Below, one piece after another: positions 1 through 8,145 of a DNA stretch of 64,000 nt (within the stretch, counting starts at the first letter, position 1; each line of letters begins with the position of its first letter). The notes below the pieces were generated by a model, which was not told the origin of the DNA, did no database searches, and saw only the letters and a list, made by a program, of their open reading frames with translations. Position numbers and translations under genes: made by a program. Origin of the DNA: Acidisphaera sp. L21 (GTDB taxonomy: Bacteria; Pseudomonadota; Alphaproteobacteria; Acetobacterales; Acetobacteraceae); assembly GCF_009765685.1 (NCBI RefSeq), contig NZ_LMUY01000075.1:76223-140222 (forward strand), in the 5' to 3' direction.

Positions 1-1
1 G

Positions 2-277
2 ACGATGCTGGACGAGGCCGGGGCCCTGTGCGGCGTCTGGTGCAGCGTGCCCGGCAACCGGCGGTGGTCGGTGACCGTGGACCTGGATTGCCGCTTCACC
101 GGCCAAGCCAAGGACGGTCGCATCTTCGCCACCGGCGAGTTGGTCAGCCGCGGCCGCTCGCTCTATTTCGCCCGCACCGAGATCATCGATGCGCATGGCC
201 GCGTGCTGGCCTACGGCGCCAGCAGCCATAAATGGCGCCGCGGGAGTGAGGTGCTGGAGGGTGTTCCCCGCTCGTGA
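2..277 (+). CDS. PaaI-like hotdog thioesterase, C-terminal part
   Basis: The reading frame is open from the left window edge, so the N-terminus lies outside. The visible 91 residues read as the second half of a hotdog-fold acyl-CoA thioesterase of the PaaI/DUF4442 type: a DEAG-like start, the strand segment VTVDLDCRFTGQA, then FATGELVSRGRSLYFARTEI and a final AYGASSHKW. The family hydrolyses acyl- or aryl-CoA thioesters in the cytoplasm; the substrate here cannot be told. Its TGA overlaps the GTG start of the next gene (GTGA), so the two are probably co-translated. Confidence 0.75.
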   Translation, partial: TMLDEAGALCGVWCSVPGNRRWSVTVDLDCRFTGQAKDGRIFATGELVSRGRSLYFARTEIIDAHGRVLAYGASSHKWRRGSEVLEGVPRS

Positions 278-699
278 CCCGCGTGCTGTCCTGCGGCGTC
301 ATCGTCACGGATGGCCGGCACGTGCTGATCGGCCACGCCACCGGATCCGCCCGGTGGGACATCCCGAAAGGCCAATCCGATCCCGGTGAGCTGCCCGAGC
401 AAGCAGCTCGTCGCGAACTGCTGGAAGAAACCGGCCTAGACCCGGACACTGCGCCGCTGCAGTCACTCGGCCATTTCGATTATCTACCGCGCAAGGACCT
501 GGCGCTGTTCGTCTGGCGGCGCGACATCATGCCCGACCCGGCGGTTCTCGTCTGCCAGTCCCACTTCATTCTAAAGGGCCGAAGCGTGCCGGAATTCGAC
601 CATTTCGCATGCCCGCTCTGGCCAGATGCATTGCCGAAGCTGGGCAAGGCGATGGCGGCACGCCTGACGGTGATCGCCGCCGAACAAGGCTGGTGTTAG
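274..699 (+). CDS. NUDIX hydrolase
   Basis: This 141-residue protein carries a complete NUDIX box, G-x5-E-x7-REL-x-EE-x-G-L, at about residues 33-55 (GQSDPGE then RELLEETGL). Such enzymes hydrolyse nucleoside diphosphates linked to another group, using Mg2+ held by the two box glutamates. The upstream segment ARWDIPKGQ is the usual strand before the box. The GTG start overlaps the TGA of the thioesterase gene. The specific substrate is not evident; the single-domain size is typical of housecleaning or dinucleoside-polyphosphate hydrolases. Confidence 0.88.
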   Translation: MTRVLSCGVIVTDGRHVLIGHATGSARWDIPKGQSDPGELPEQAARRELLEETGLDPDTAPLQSLGHFDYLPRKDLALFVWRRDIMPDPAVLVCQSHFILKGRSVPEFDHFACPLWPDALPKLGKAMAARLTVIAAEQGWC

Positions 700-702
700 C
701 GT

Positions 703-1125
703 CTAGTGAACGTAGGCGCCCCGCCGTGCCTCTTGCGGGACGAAGGCGCCGAACATCGCATCATCCAATGCCACGTCGATCAACCGCAGCAGCCGCGCGG
801 GGCTCAGCGGCTTCTCGATGAAGTATTCATGCCGGGCCAGGATCGGCATCGAGGTGCGGCGTGGCGTGCCAGTGTAGATCACGGGGCGGCCGGGATGACT
901 GGCCCGCCAATGCTCGGCAAGCTGATGACCGCTGAGGTTATCGGGCAGGTCCAAATCGGTCACCAGCAAATCGAACGCCTGCTGCTGCGCCAGCAGCCCA
1001 GTCGCCTCGGACCCACGGCAAGCACTCACGACGTCGAACCCGGCCTGGGACAGAACGTCCGTCATGATCCATTGCGTGAGCACGTCGTCGTCGGCGAACA
1101 AAATGAGGCGGCTGGGCATAGACAT
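703..1125 (-). CDS. Single-domain response regulator
   Basis: This is a stand-alone receiver domain of 140 residues. It shows the acidic cluster ADDD (residues 11-14), the phosphoacceptor Asp57 in LLVTDLDLPD, the threonine of VIYTGT and the conserved lysine of FIEKPL. I place the start at ATG 1125 because AGGAG lies 7 nt upstream (complement of 1133-1137); a longer reading frame to 1179 lacks such a site. No output domain and no neighbouring histidine kinase are present, so it probably acts by protein-protein contact or as a phosphorelay intermediate. Its stop is 3 nt from the convergent NUDIX stop. Confidence 0.85.
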   Translation of the reverse strand: MSMPSRLILFADDDVLTQWIMTDVLSQAGFDVVSACRGSEATGLLAQQQAFDLLVTDLDLPDNLSGHQLAEHWRASHPGRPVIYTGTPRRTSMPILARHEYFIEKPLSPARLLRLIDVALDDAMFGAFVPQEARRGAYVH

Positions 1126-1343
1126 CGAAAAGCTCCTGTAGCAGTCCAACCTACTCCCGCCCGCCACAGTCAGATGCAAAGGAACCTCCCTTATTCGTTC
1201 ACGGCAAGGTGAGGCACGTGATGAGGTGATGCGAACATTAGGAAACTCAGCGACGAGGTGAGATATGTCGCAGTTTGTTTGGCGTTAGCCCCGTCCCTGT
1301 TCGCAAGTGTGAAAATTATTAACTCTACCGCCGTATTTCTTTA
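1126..1343. other. Intergenic, probable promoter region of the receiver gene
   Basis: This stretch lies upstream of the minus-strand response regulator. Its distal half, about 1225-1343, is conspicuously A+T-rich against the surrounding GC-rich coding DNA, as expected for a promoter. I see no convincing gene, repeat or RNA in it. Confidence 0.4.
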
Positions 1344-1628
1344 TTATAAGATTAACGAGTACTCGCCTGTCTCGTCCGCAACGCCAGAGATCGCGCTCAC
1401 GCCATCAGCGGTTTGACGATCGGTCGACAGATGCCGGTAATGCTTATGCCGCAGTGGCAAAACCCTCCAGGGATCGGTCCCCAGTCGGGCCAGGCGCTTC
1501 GGGATCGTCAGGATGGTATGGGATGCCGGGTTCAACCGGGCTGTCACCTCTTTCCAGGCGACAGGTGTGCCACCGTCGCGCCCGGCCCATTTCGCAGCCG
1601 AGGCTGAAACGGGTTGCAGTGCCCGCAC
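1344..1628 (-). CDS. Doubtful small ORF downstream of the ABC ATPase
   Basis: A 94-residue frame begins with GTG at 1628, only 3 nt after the TGA of the Wzt-like ABC gene, and ends in A+T-rich DNA. It is basic and hydrophilic (for example a KHYRHL segment) and contains no motif I recognise. The tight spacing argues for a coupled gene or the remnant of one; the irregular composition towards the 3' end argues against. It could be a truncated piece of a larger polysaccharide gene, but nothing in the sequence proves it. Confidence 0.25.
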   Translation of the reverse strand: MRALQPVSASAAKWAGRDGGTPVAWKEVTARLNPASHTILTIPKRLARLGTDPWRVLPLRHKHYRHLSTDRQTADGVSAISGVADETGEYSLIL

Positions 1629-1631
1629 GGC

Positions 1632-2507
1632 TCAGCTTGGTTCGACCGCCACAACCTCGACCGGACCAGTGCCGAGGTAGCTGTGCAGCACCTCCTGCGG
1701 CACGCCGTCGGCACGGATGCGCCCGGAATCGAGCCAGATCACGCGCGTCGCCCACTCCAGCACGATCGACTCGATGTGCGACGACAGCACCAGGATCTCT
1801 GCCGCCTTCACGAGGCTCTCCATCCGTGCGCGGGCTTTGTCCAGGAAGGCGGCGTCGCCCGCCAGGAACCACTCGTCCATCAGCAGTATTTGCGGGCGGA
1901 TGGCGGTCGCCATGCCAAAGGCCAGCCGAATTCCCATGCCGGACGAATACAACCGCACCGGCAGTTCCATGAACTCGCCCAACTCGGCGAAGTCGGACAC
2001 GTCGTCCACCATGGCGGCGATCTGGGCCCGGCTCATCTGATTGTACAGCCCGCGCAACATGATGTTCTCGCGGCCCGACAATTCCGGATTCATCCCGGCA
2101 TTCACGTCCAGCAGGGACCCGATGACGCCATCCACCTGCAATTTGCCGATAATGGGTTCGTAGATCCCAGCTAATGTGCGCAGCAACGTGGTCTTGCCCG
2201 CCCCATTGCCGCCCACCAGGCCCAACCGGTCGCCGGGGCGCAGGGTGAACGAAATGTCGCGCAGCGCCTGCACCACGACCCGGTGCTGCTGGTCCTCGCC
2301 CAACCGGCCGGACGCCGCGGCGAACACCGCCTTCTTCAGGCTGCGGCCGCCGCCGTGATAGATCGGAAAGTCGACGCAAAGCCCCTCGGCCTTGATGAGT
2401 GTCTTCACGCCAGGATGACCCGCCACTCGGGCGGAGGCCGATCGGCGATAGGCCAGTCGAGGATAGGCGAGCCAGGCGCCCGGGATTGCCCGGACATCCA
2501 GCGGCAT
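1632..2507 (-). CDS. Wzt/KpsT-type ABC transporter ATP-binding protein
   Basis: This 291-residue ATPase has a Walker A (GGNGAGKT), a signature loop in the YSSGMGIRLAF form and a Walker B ILLMDEWFLAGD, all typical of polysaccharide and O-antigen exporters (Wzt, KpsT, RfbE). It would energise export of a lipid-linked glycan across the inner membrane. The partner permease (Wzm/KpsM) is not adjacent, which is unusual. The ATG at 2507 has AAAGG upstream; a GTG at 2408 would remove a 33-residue extension unrelated to the fold and is an alternative start. Confidence 0.85.
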   Translation of the reverse strand: MPLDVRAIPGAWLAYPRLAYRRSASARVAGHPGVKTLIKAEGLCVDFPIYHGGGRSLKKAVFAAASGRLGEDQQHRVVVQALRDISFTLRPGDRLGLVGGNGAGKTTLLRTLAGIYEPIIGKLQVDGVIGSLLDVNAGMNPELSGRENIMLRGLYNQMSRAQIAAMVDDVSDFAELGEFMELPVRLYSSGMGIRLAFGMATAIRPQILLMDEWFLAGDAAFLDKARARMESLVKAAEILVLSSHIESIVLEWATRVIWLDSGRIRADGVPQEVLHSYLGTGPVEVVAVEPS

Positions 2508-2819
2508 GCGCCAGCCTTTCGACGGACGGGCGGGGGAGTGCTCGGCATAATCAAGCCGCGTAGCCGATCAAACCTGGATCTGCAACCTCACGCGCTCCTC
2601 GGTCGGATCGTTCCGGCCTCACGAATCTGTGCTCTTAATAACACAGCAACTTGAAAATCGGATAATGAGTGCGTCGCACCCGCTCAGCGTGGCTTGTTGG
2701 AGAAGCTTTGCTTCGTTAGGGACTTAGCCGGGCTTCCTGCCGAGTCACCTGAGCGGCCGCCAATCGGATGTCGTAAACCAGGCCATTAATGGCCATGCCT
2801 AGACGGAGAACTGCCCCGC
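2508..2819. other. Divergent intergenic region with a 14-bp palindrome
   Basis: This gap separates the minus-strand ABC gene from the plus-strand transglycosylase and should hold both promoters. Two small features stand out: a GAAGC-TTT-GCTTC mini-hairpin near 2700-2715 and a perfect palindrome GGCCATTAATGGCC at 2781-2794, about 26 nt before the downstream start codon. I recognise no known small RNA here. Confidence 0.4.
2781..2794. promoter_or_regulatory. Perfect palindrome, possible operator
   Basis: GGCCATTAATGGCC is a perfect 14-bp inverted repeat located just upstream of the lytic transglycosylase start. Position and symmetry suit a repressor site, but no cognate regulator can be named. 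Confidence 0.25.
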
Positions 2820-4316
2820 ATGACGCGCCCCCCGCACTACCTATCCGCAGCCGCCAAGCCTGCCCGTAACCGGTCTACCGGCCGCACCGCATTGCGTGCC
2901 GCTGGATGCCTCGGTGTCATGGGACTGCTATCGGCCTGCGCAGGCGGGCAGCACGTCAGCAACAGCCAGGAGGCTGCGGGTTACGAGCAGCGTGCGCACC
3001 GCTCCTACACCCCGCCGGGTGGCCGCAGCGACCCCTGGGGGCCGTACATTCAGGAAGCGTCGGGGAAGTACGATGTGCCGGAGCGTTGGATCCGCGAAGT
3101 CATGCGCGTCGAATCCGGTGGCCGGACCGAAATGAATGGCGCGCCCATCACGTCCGGCGCCGGGGCAATGGGCCTGATGCAGGTCATGCCAGCCACCTAT
3201 GACGAGTTGAAGGGCCGCTATGGCCTCGGCGACGATCCCTACGATCCGCACAACAGCATTCTCGCCGGCACCGCCTATATCCGGGAACTGTATGACCTCT
3301 ACGGCAACCCCGGCTTCCTGGCCGCCTATAACGGTGGCCCCGGCCGGCTGGACGATTACCTGACCCGCAACCGCGCACTGCCGGAAGAAACCCGGCGTTA
3401 TGTCGCGAAGATCGGGCCATACATCACAGACTCCTTCCCGAGCCGGCGCTCCACTGCCGAGATGTATGCAATGAACTCGCTGCCAACCAGCATCCCGGCC
3501 GGCCCGCGCTACAACACGAACAGCGACACGGCGACCGCCGCCTATGTGCCGCCGCCCGCGCCCGCGCCGGTCGCACCCGCTGCCGCCCCGGTGGAGGTCG
3601 CGTTCGCGCCGCCTTCGGAAACCGATGGTGCCTTCAACCCGCCGCCGGGTTGGAAGCCGAAGAACATGTCGCGTGCGGAAGTGGCCGCCTACGTGCCGCC
3701 GCCCGCCACCGCGCCGGCACCCACAATGGTCGCCGCGGCCGAACCGCAGCCGACTTACGCAGCCGCGCCCTATGTTCCACCGGCAACGCCAGCCCCCAGC
3801 TACACGCCGGCCCCCACTTACGCGCCGGCCCCGATGCCCGCCCGCATGGCCGCGGTCGAGCCATTGCCCACGCCGCCCGAGCCGGTTCGCGCTCCTGCGC
3901 CGCCGCCCGCTTCTCGCTACGCAGCGGCACTGCCAACGCCGCCAATGCCTGTGTCAACCGTGCAAACCGCCTCCGCCACCGGCTACGCCAGTCCGCAACG
4001 CGGCGGCTTCCGCCTCGTCGGTCCGGCCTATGCCGCCCCAGCGCCTGCCTACCGTGGCGGCGCGGGCGAGTGGGCGATTCAGGTGGGCGCGTTCGGCAAC
4101 GAAGGCCTGGCCCACATCGCCGTCGGCAATGCTCGCGAGCAGGCCGGCGCCGTGCTGTCATCCGCCAAGCCGGCAGTCGCCGGGATCAAGGAAGCGCATG
4201 GCACGCTTTACCGCGCCCGATTGATGGGGCTTTCGCGTGAGAGTGCGACGCAGGCATGCGACCGGCTGAAGGGCCGCAGCTCCTGCATCGTGCTGTCACC
4301 GGACGCCCAGTCCTAG
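2820..4316 (+). CDS. Lytic transglycosylase lipoprotein with SPOR domain
   Basis: This 498-residue protein has a lipoprotein signal ending in the lipobox LLSAC (Cys40), an SLT goose-lysozyme-like domain (about 70-215), a long Pro/Ala-rich linker (about 230-410) and a C-terminal SPOR domain beginning at AIQVGAF. The catalytic glutamate is Glu98 in RVESGG, followed by the family motifs GAMGLMQVMP and AAYNGGP. It should cleave murein glycan strands at the outer membrane, with SPOR directing it to denuded glycan at the septum, as in RlpA-like enzymes. The ATG has GGAG 11 nt upstream. The stop codon lies inside a tandem 14-nt repeat. Confidence 0.92.
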   Translation: MTRPPHYLSAAAKPARNRSTGRTALRAAGCLGVMGLLSACAGGQHVSNSQEAAGYEQRAHRSYTPPGGRSDPWGPYIQEASGKYDVPERWIREVMRVESGGRTEMNGAPITSGAGAMGLMQVMPATYDELKGRYGLGDDPYDPHNSILAGTAYIRELYDLYGNPGFLAAYNGGPGRLDDYLTRNRALPEETRRYVAKIGPYITDSFPSRRSTAEMYAMNSLPTSIPAGPRYNTNSDTATAAYVPPPAPAPVAPAAAPVEVAFAPPSETDGAFNPPPGWKPKNMSRAEVAAYVPPPATAPAPTMVAAAEPQPTYAAAPYVPPATPAPSYTPAPTYAPAPMPARMAAVEPLPTPPEPVRAPAPPPASRYAAALPTPPMPVSTVQTASATGYASPQRGGFRLVGPAYAAPAPAYRGGAGEWAIQVGAFGNEGLAHIAVGNAREQAGAVLSSAKPAVAGIKEAHGTLYRARLMGLSRESATQACDRLKGRSSCIVLSPDAQS

Positions 4317-4343
4317 CAGCCCAGTCCTAGCAGCCCAGTCCTA
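4306..4343 (+). repeat. Tandem 14-nt repeat spanning a stop codon
   Basis: The unit CCCAGTCCTAGCAG occurs at 4306-4319 and 4320-4333, with a partial third copy CCCAGTCCTA at 4334-4343. The first copy contains the TAG stop of the transglycosylase gene. Because the unit length is not a multiple of three, copies put TAG in successive frames. Confidence 0.85.
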
Positions 4344-4345
4344 AA

Positions 4346-4369
4346 GCCCAGGGCCTAGCGACCCTGGGC
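4346..4369 (+). terminator. Hairpin after the transglycosylase gene
   Basis: GCCCAGGG (4346-4353) and CCCTGGGC (4362-4369) form a perfect 8-bp stem with an 8-nt loop, 30 nt after the stop codon. There is no T tract, so it could be a Rho-assisted terminator or a 3'-end stabiliser. Confidence 0.5.
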
Positions 4370-4441
4370 CGCCCTCCAACCTTGCCGTTGGGGGAACCCG
4401 GGGGCATGGTTCGTTCGAGTGGGTAGGAAAGACGAGTAGGT

Positions 4442-5122
4442 ATGATCGATAAGCGCGTCGCAAATGTCGCGGCGGCCATGGATGGGATTACCGATGGCGC
4501 CACCGTGTTGGTTGGCGGCTTCGGAGCGGTCGGGCAACCGAACCAACTGATCGATGGGCTGATCGAGCAAGGCGCTCGGGACCTGACGATCGTCGCCAAC
4601 AACTCCGGTGTTGCCGAGTTCGGGCTGGCCAAACTGATGAAGCTGCGCCGGGTGCGAAAGATCATCTGCTCCTTCCCCCGCTCCGCCGGCTCGTTCGTGT
4701 TCGAGGAACTGTATCGCGCCGGTGAGATCGAGTTGGAGCTGGTGCCGCAGGGCACGCTTGCCGAACGCATGCGCGCCGCAGGGGCAGGGATCCCCGCCTT
4801 CTACACCCCCACCGCTTTTGGAACGAAGCTGGCCGAGGGTAAGCCGACTGCCGAGATCGGCGGCCGCAACTGCGTGCTGGAGTACGCATTGCCCGGCGAC
4901 GTCGCCCTGGTAGAGGCGTGGGAGGGCGATCGATGGGGCAATCTCACCTACAAAGACAGTGGCCGGAACTTCAATCCGGTCATGGCCGCCGCCGCCAAGC
5001 TGACCATCGTGCAGGTTCAGCGCATCGTCGAACTCGGCGCGCTCCCGCCGGAGGCGGTGGTCACGCCAGGGGTCTATGTGGACCGGCTGGTCGCCGTCCC
5101 CCATGAAGGCCCGCAAGGCTGA
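4442..5122 (+). CDS. 3-oxoacid CoA-transferase, subunit A
   Basis: This 226-residue protein matches the alpha subunit of class I CoA-transferases (PcaI/ScoA/AtoD). Visible features are GATVLVGGFGAVGQP near the N-terminus, the block TIVANNSGVAEFG, and IGGRNCVLEYALPGDVALVEA. Together with the next gene it should move CoA from succinyl-CoA to a 3-oxoacid, either 3-oxoadipate or acetoacetate. No other beta-ketoadipate genes are present nearby, so ketone-body-type metabolism is equally possible. Subunit B follows after 21 nt. Confidence 0.88.
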   Translation: MIDKRVANVAAAMDGITDGATVLVGGFGAVGQPNQLIDGLIEQGARDLTIVANNSGVAEFGLAKLMKLRRVRKIICSFPRSAGSFVFEELYRAGEIELELVPQGTLAERMRAAGAGIPAFYTPTAFGTKLAEGKPTAEIGGRNCVLEYALPGDVALVEAWEGDRWGNLTYKDSGRNFNPVMAAAAKLTIVQVQRIVELGALPPEAVVTPGVYVDRLVAVPHEGPQG

Positions 5123-5143
5123 GCCCCGGAAAGGAGCCGCAGG

Positions 5144-5791
5144 ATGACCATTCAAGCCCGTGACCGCGTTGGCATGGCCGCCCGCGTCGCCGCCGACATC
5201 CCTGAGGGTTGGTGGGTGAATCTCGGCATCGGCATTCCCGTGCTGGTCGCCGACCACGTCCCCCTCGATCGCGAGGTGGTGTTCCACTCCGAAAATGGCG
5301 TGCTCGGCATGGGTCCAGCCCCGGCGCCGGACAAGGTGAACCCCTGGCTGATCAATGCCGGCAAGACGCATGTGACGCTTCGCCAGGGCGGCAGCTACGT
5401 GCATCACGCCGATAGCTTCTCGATCATCCGGGGCGGGCATCTTGACCTCTGCGTGCTCGGCGCGTTCGAGGTCGCGCAGAACGGGGACATTGCCAACTGG
5501 TCCCGCTCCGACAACGATTTCGCGCCCGCGGTGGGCGGCGCGATGGACCTGGCCGTAGGCGCCAAGCGACTTTGGGCAGTGATGGAACACACTACCAAGA
5601 CCGGCGAATCCCGTCTTGTGAAGACCTGCACCTATCCGCTGACCGCATTGGGTGCGGTCAGCCGGGTCTACACCAACCTGGCAGTGCTCGACGTTACCGA
5701 GCGTGGGTTCGTCGTGGTCGACATCGTGCCGGGCCTTGACTTCGCGGGTCTACAGGAACGCACCGCCGCGACCCTGCACCTCCCGGCCTAG
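5144..5791 (+). CDS. 3-oxoacid CoA-transferase, subunit B
   Basis: This 215-residue beta subunit carries the catalytic glutamate Glu50 in the SENG motif (HSENGVLGMGP), which forms the glutamyl-CoA thioester intermediate. The glycine-rich NLGIGIP segment (27-32) and the block GGHLDLCVLGAFEVA are also typical of PcaJ/ScoB. It follows subunit A closely with its own AAGGAG Shine-Dalgarno site, consistent with a two-gene operon making an A2B2 enzyme. Whether the substrate is 3-oxoadipate or acetoacetate cannot be decided from sequence alone. Confidence 0.88.
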   Translation: MTIQARDRVGMAARVAADIPEGWWVNLGIGIPVLVADHVPLDREVVFHSENGVLGMGPAPAPDKVNPWLINAGKTHVTLRQGGSYVHHADSFSIIRGGHLDLCVLGAFEVAQNGDIANWSRSDNDFAPAVGGAMDLAVGAKRLWAVMEHTTKTGESRLVKTCTYPLTALGAVSRVYTNLAVLDVTERGFVVVDIVPGLDFAGLQERTAATLHLPA

Positions 5792-5792
5792 C

Positions 5793-6149
5793 CTACTTTC
5801 CAAGGTTCGGCGTCACCCCATCGCCGCCTGCGGGCGAACCGACCCGGTCGGAATTGCTGGTCTGGGTGCCACCGCTCGACAACGTGCCAGTCGGCGTGCT
5901 GCTGAATGGCGTGCTGTTGGCCGGCCCTGCATCCAGCGTCCGGCCACCCGCACCCGCCACGCGATCGACCGAGGCTACGCCAGCCGGCCCGACGCTCGGT
6001 ACCGGAGCATCCTTCAGGACCGTGTCATTGCCCTGAGCGTCCGCCGCGATCGGAAACCCCGCCGCCGACGCCGTGCTGTCGGGCGACGCCAGTAGCGCCA
6101 GCGGAGAGGACAGTAGAACGACGGCGAGAACGATCGTGCTGGAACGCAT
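5793..6149 (-). CDS. Small secreted protein, unknown function
   Basis: This 118-residue protein starts at ATG 6149, chosen because AAAGGA lies 8 nt upstream. A Sec-type signal (MRSSTIVLAVVLLSSPLALL) precedes a low-complexity mature part rich in Gly, Ser, Thr and Pro, with no cysteines and no recognisable domain. Such sequence suggests a disordered periplasmic or surface protein. It converges on the CoA-transferase operon with 1 nt between the stop codons, and diverges from the transglutaminase operon. I cannot assign a function. Confidence 0.6.
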   Translation of the reverse strand: MRSSTIVLAVVLLSSPLALLASPDSTASAAGFPIAADAQGNDTVLKDAPVPSVGPAGVASVDRVAGAGGRTLDAGPANSTPFSSTPTGTLSSGGTQTSNSDRVGSPAGGDGVTPNLGK

Positions 6150-6266
6150 GGTGTGTATCCTTTTGCGTCGCATTAAGCCTGGTCCGGCATAGTGGTTGCT
6201 CTGCGATCCGTTCTCGTTTTGGTGACTGCCTCGCTTTAATTATAAAATGCCGCCGCGCTTGAAACG

Positions 6267-6278
6267 GCTTGCGCAAGC
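6267..6278. promoter_or_regulatory. Perfect 12-bp palindrome in a divergent promoter region
   Basis: GCTTGCGCAAGC lies between the divergent secreted-protein gene and the transglutaminase operon, about 20 nt after an A+T-rich block containing TATAAA. It may be an operator controlling one or both genes; this is inference from symmetry and place only. Confidence 0.25.
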
Positions 6279-6370
6279 GTGGCGCGAGTCGTGCATACTA
6301 CTTCCTCTACCCTTGTTCGGAGTCGAGGCCGCTAGTCTCGCTGCGTTCACCAGCCAGTGCGTGGTACCCC

Positions 6371-7279
6371 TTGCCCCTGCTGACCGTTCGCCACATCACC
6401 ACCTATCGCTATCGACACCCGGTCGCCTTCGGTGAACATCGAATGATGTTTCGGCCCCGGGACAGCCACGATCAGCGACTGCTGTCGCACAAGCTGGTCA
6501 TCAGCCCGTCGCCGTCCGCGCTGCACTGGTCGCTGGACGTCTTCGGCAACTCTGTGTCCCGCGCGCAGTTCTCAGTTCGTAATGATACACTCGTTTTCGA
6601 CAGCCTGTTGGAAGTCGATCATCAGGAGGCCGCGCCCATGAGCGTGCTTCTGGCAGACCACGCTCGCATGTTCCCATTCGCCTACGACACGGACGAGATG
6701 CCGGACCTCGCCCGCTCGATCGAGCGGCAATTGCCCGATCCGGGGCACGTCGTCGCCCGCTGGGCGCACGCCTTCCTCAACGAGAACGGCCCGACTCAGA
6801 CGATCGAGCTCCTGACGCGGATGACCAAAACGATCTGCCGTCGCTTCACCTATCGCGCCCGCCACGAACCCGGCATCCAGGATCCCCGCACAACGCTGCG
6901 GCTGGAAACCGGCACCTGCCGGGATTTCGCGATGCTGATGATGGAGGCCGTCCGCGCCCTCGGCCTCGCCGCCCGCTTCGTCTCCGGCTACCTCCATGTG
7001 CCAGCCCGCGCCCACCCTGGTGAGGCGGAGCGGCATGGCGGCGGCAATACGCATGCCTGGCTGCAGGTCTACCTCCCCGGGTCTGGCTGGGTGGATTTCG
7101 ACCCGACCAACGGCATCATAGGCACGCGTGGCCTCGTCCGCGTCGCAGTGGTGCGCGACCCGGCGATGGCCGTCCCGCTATCCGGCAGTTGGACCGGCGC
7201 CGCCGCCGACTGCGTCGGCATGGCCGTCACCGTCCGAGTGACCGAAGACGCCGCTTCCTCCATCCAAGTCGCCTCCTGA
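6371..7279 (+). CDS. Transglutaminase-like protein with bacterial N-terminal domain
   Basis: This protein of about 302 residues has the bacterial transglutaminase N-terminal region (VRHITTYRYRHPVAFGEHRM) followed by a papain-like transglutaminase core. The triad is visible: Cys183 in TGTCRDFA, His228 in NTHAWLQVYL and Asp near 244 in WVDFDPTNG. Related proteins are predicted cysteine proteases or amide-forming enzymes. I prefer the TTG at 6371 because homology begins there; an in-frame TTG at 6269 would add 34 unrelated residues. The second transglutaminase gene follows after 14 nt. Confidence 0.85.
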   Translation: MPLLTVRHITTYRYRHPVAFGEHRMMFRPRDSHDQRLLSHKLVISPSPSALHWSLDVFGNSVSRAQFSVRNDTLVFDSLLEVDHQEAAPMSVLLADHARMFPFAYDTDEMPDLARSIERQLPDPGHVVARWAHAFLNENGPTQTIELLTRMTKTICRRFTYRARHEPGIQDPRTTLRLETGTCRDFAMLMMEAVRALGLAARFVSGYLHVPARAHPGEAERHGGGNTHAWLQVYLPGSGWVDFDPTNGIIGTRGLVRVAVVRDPAMAVPLSGSWTGAAADCVGMAVTVRVTEDAASSIQVAS

Positions 7280-7293
7280 GGAGCACCTAGTCC

Positions 7294-8115
7294 ATGCGTA
7301 TCCGCTGCGGTTTTCGCATCGCGTATGACTTCTCGCAGCCCGTGCCCATGCTGCTCGCGCTCAGCTCGCACCCCTCACGAGAGCAGGATTTGCTCACCAA
7401 GCCGGTGCTGACCACCAGTCCGGAGTTGGAGGTCAACGCCTATACCGACGATTTCGGCAATGTCTGCCACCGGGTCGTGGCGCCCCAGGGCCGGGTCGAA
7501 TTGGCCACCGAATTCGACATCTACGATAGCGGCCTGCCCGACGCAGTGGTGCCCGAGGCCAAGCAGTTCGACGTCCACGACCTGCCGAATGGCGCACTCG
7601 TCTACCTGCTGGGAAGCCGCTATTGCGAGACCGACAAGCTATCCAATATCGCCTGGTCGCTATTTGGCGGGACAGAGCCGGGGTGGGCGCGCGTGCAGTC
7701 GATCTGCGACTTCGCACACGAGCGGATCACCTTTGGCTACCACCATGCGCGGCCCGACAAGTCTGCCTGGGACGGCTATAACGAGCGCCAGGGCGTGTGC
7801 CGCGACTATGCCCATCTGGCAGTCACGCTGTGCCGCTGCATGAACATCCCAGCCCGCTACTGCACCGGCTACCTCGGCGACATCGGCATCCCACCCTCGG
7901 ACGCGCCGATGGACTTCTCCGCCTGGTTCGAAGCCTATCTCGACGGGCCGGATGGCGGCCGCTGGTACACCTTCGACGCCCGGCATAACTTCCCGCGCAT
8001 CGGCCGTGTCCTCATGGCCCGGGGCCGCGACGCGACCGACGTCGCCCTCGTCACCAGCTTCGGCCCGGCCTGGCTGAGCATCTTCGAGGTTACGACTTTC
8101 GAAGTCACGGAGTAG
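7294..8115 (+). CDS. Transglutaminase-like protein, Ser at the usual His position
   Basis: This 273-residue protein has a transglutaminase core with Cys169 in GVCRDYAHLA and Asp228 in WYTFDARHN. At the position where most relatives have the catalytic histidine (HAWFE) it has Ser209 in MDFSAWFEAYL. I recall that a subfamily with the MDFSAWFE form exists, so this is probably fixed rather than a sequencing error. It may rely on another histidine or have lost hydrolytic activity. It sits in an operon between the first transglutaminase and a Rap1a/Tai-like gene, and may work as a partner of the former. Confidence 0.85.
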   Translation: MRIRCGFRIAYDFSQPVPMLLALSSHPSREQDLLTKPVLTTSPELEVNAYTDDFGNVCHRVVAPQGRVELATEFDIYDSGLPDAVVPEAKQFDVHDLPNGALVYLLGSRYCETDKLSNIAWSLFGGTEPGWARVQSICDFAHERITFGYHHARPDKSAWDGYNERQGVCRDYAHLAVTLCRCMNIPARYCTGYLGDIGIPPSDAPMDFSAWFEAYLDGPDGGRWYTFDARHNFPRIGRVLMARGRDATDVALVTSFGPAWLSIFEVTTFEVTE

Positions 8116-8145
8116 GGTCTGCTCCGCGATATCGGAGGACATTCC

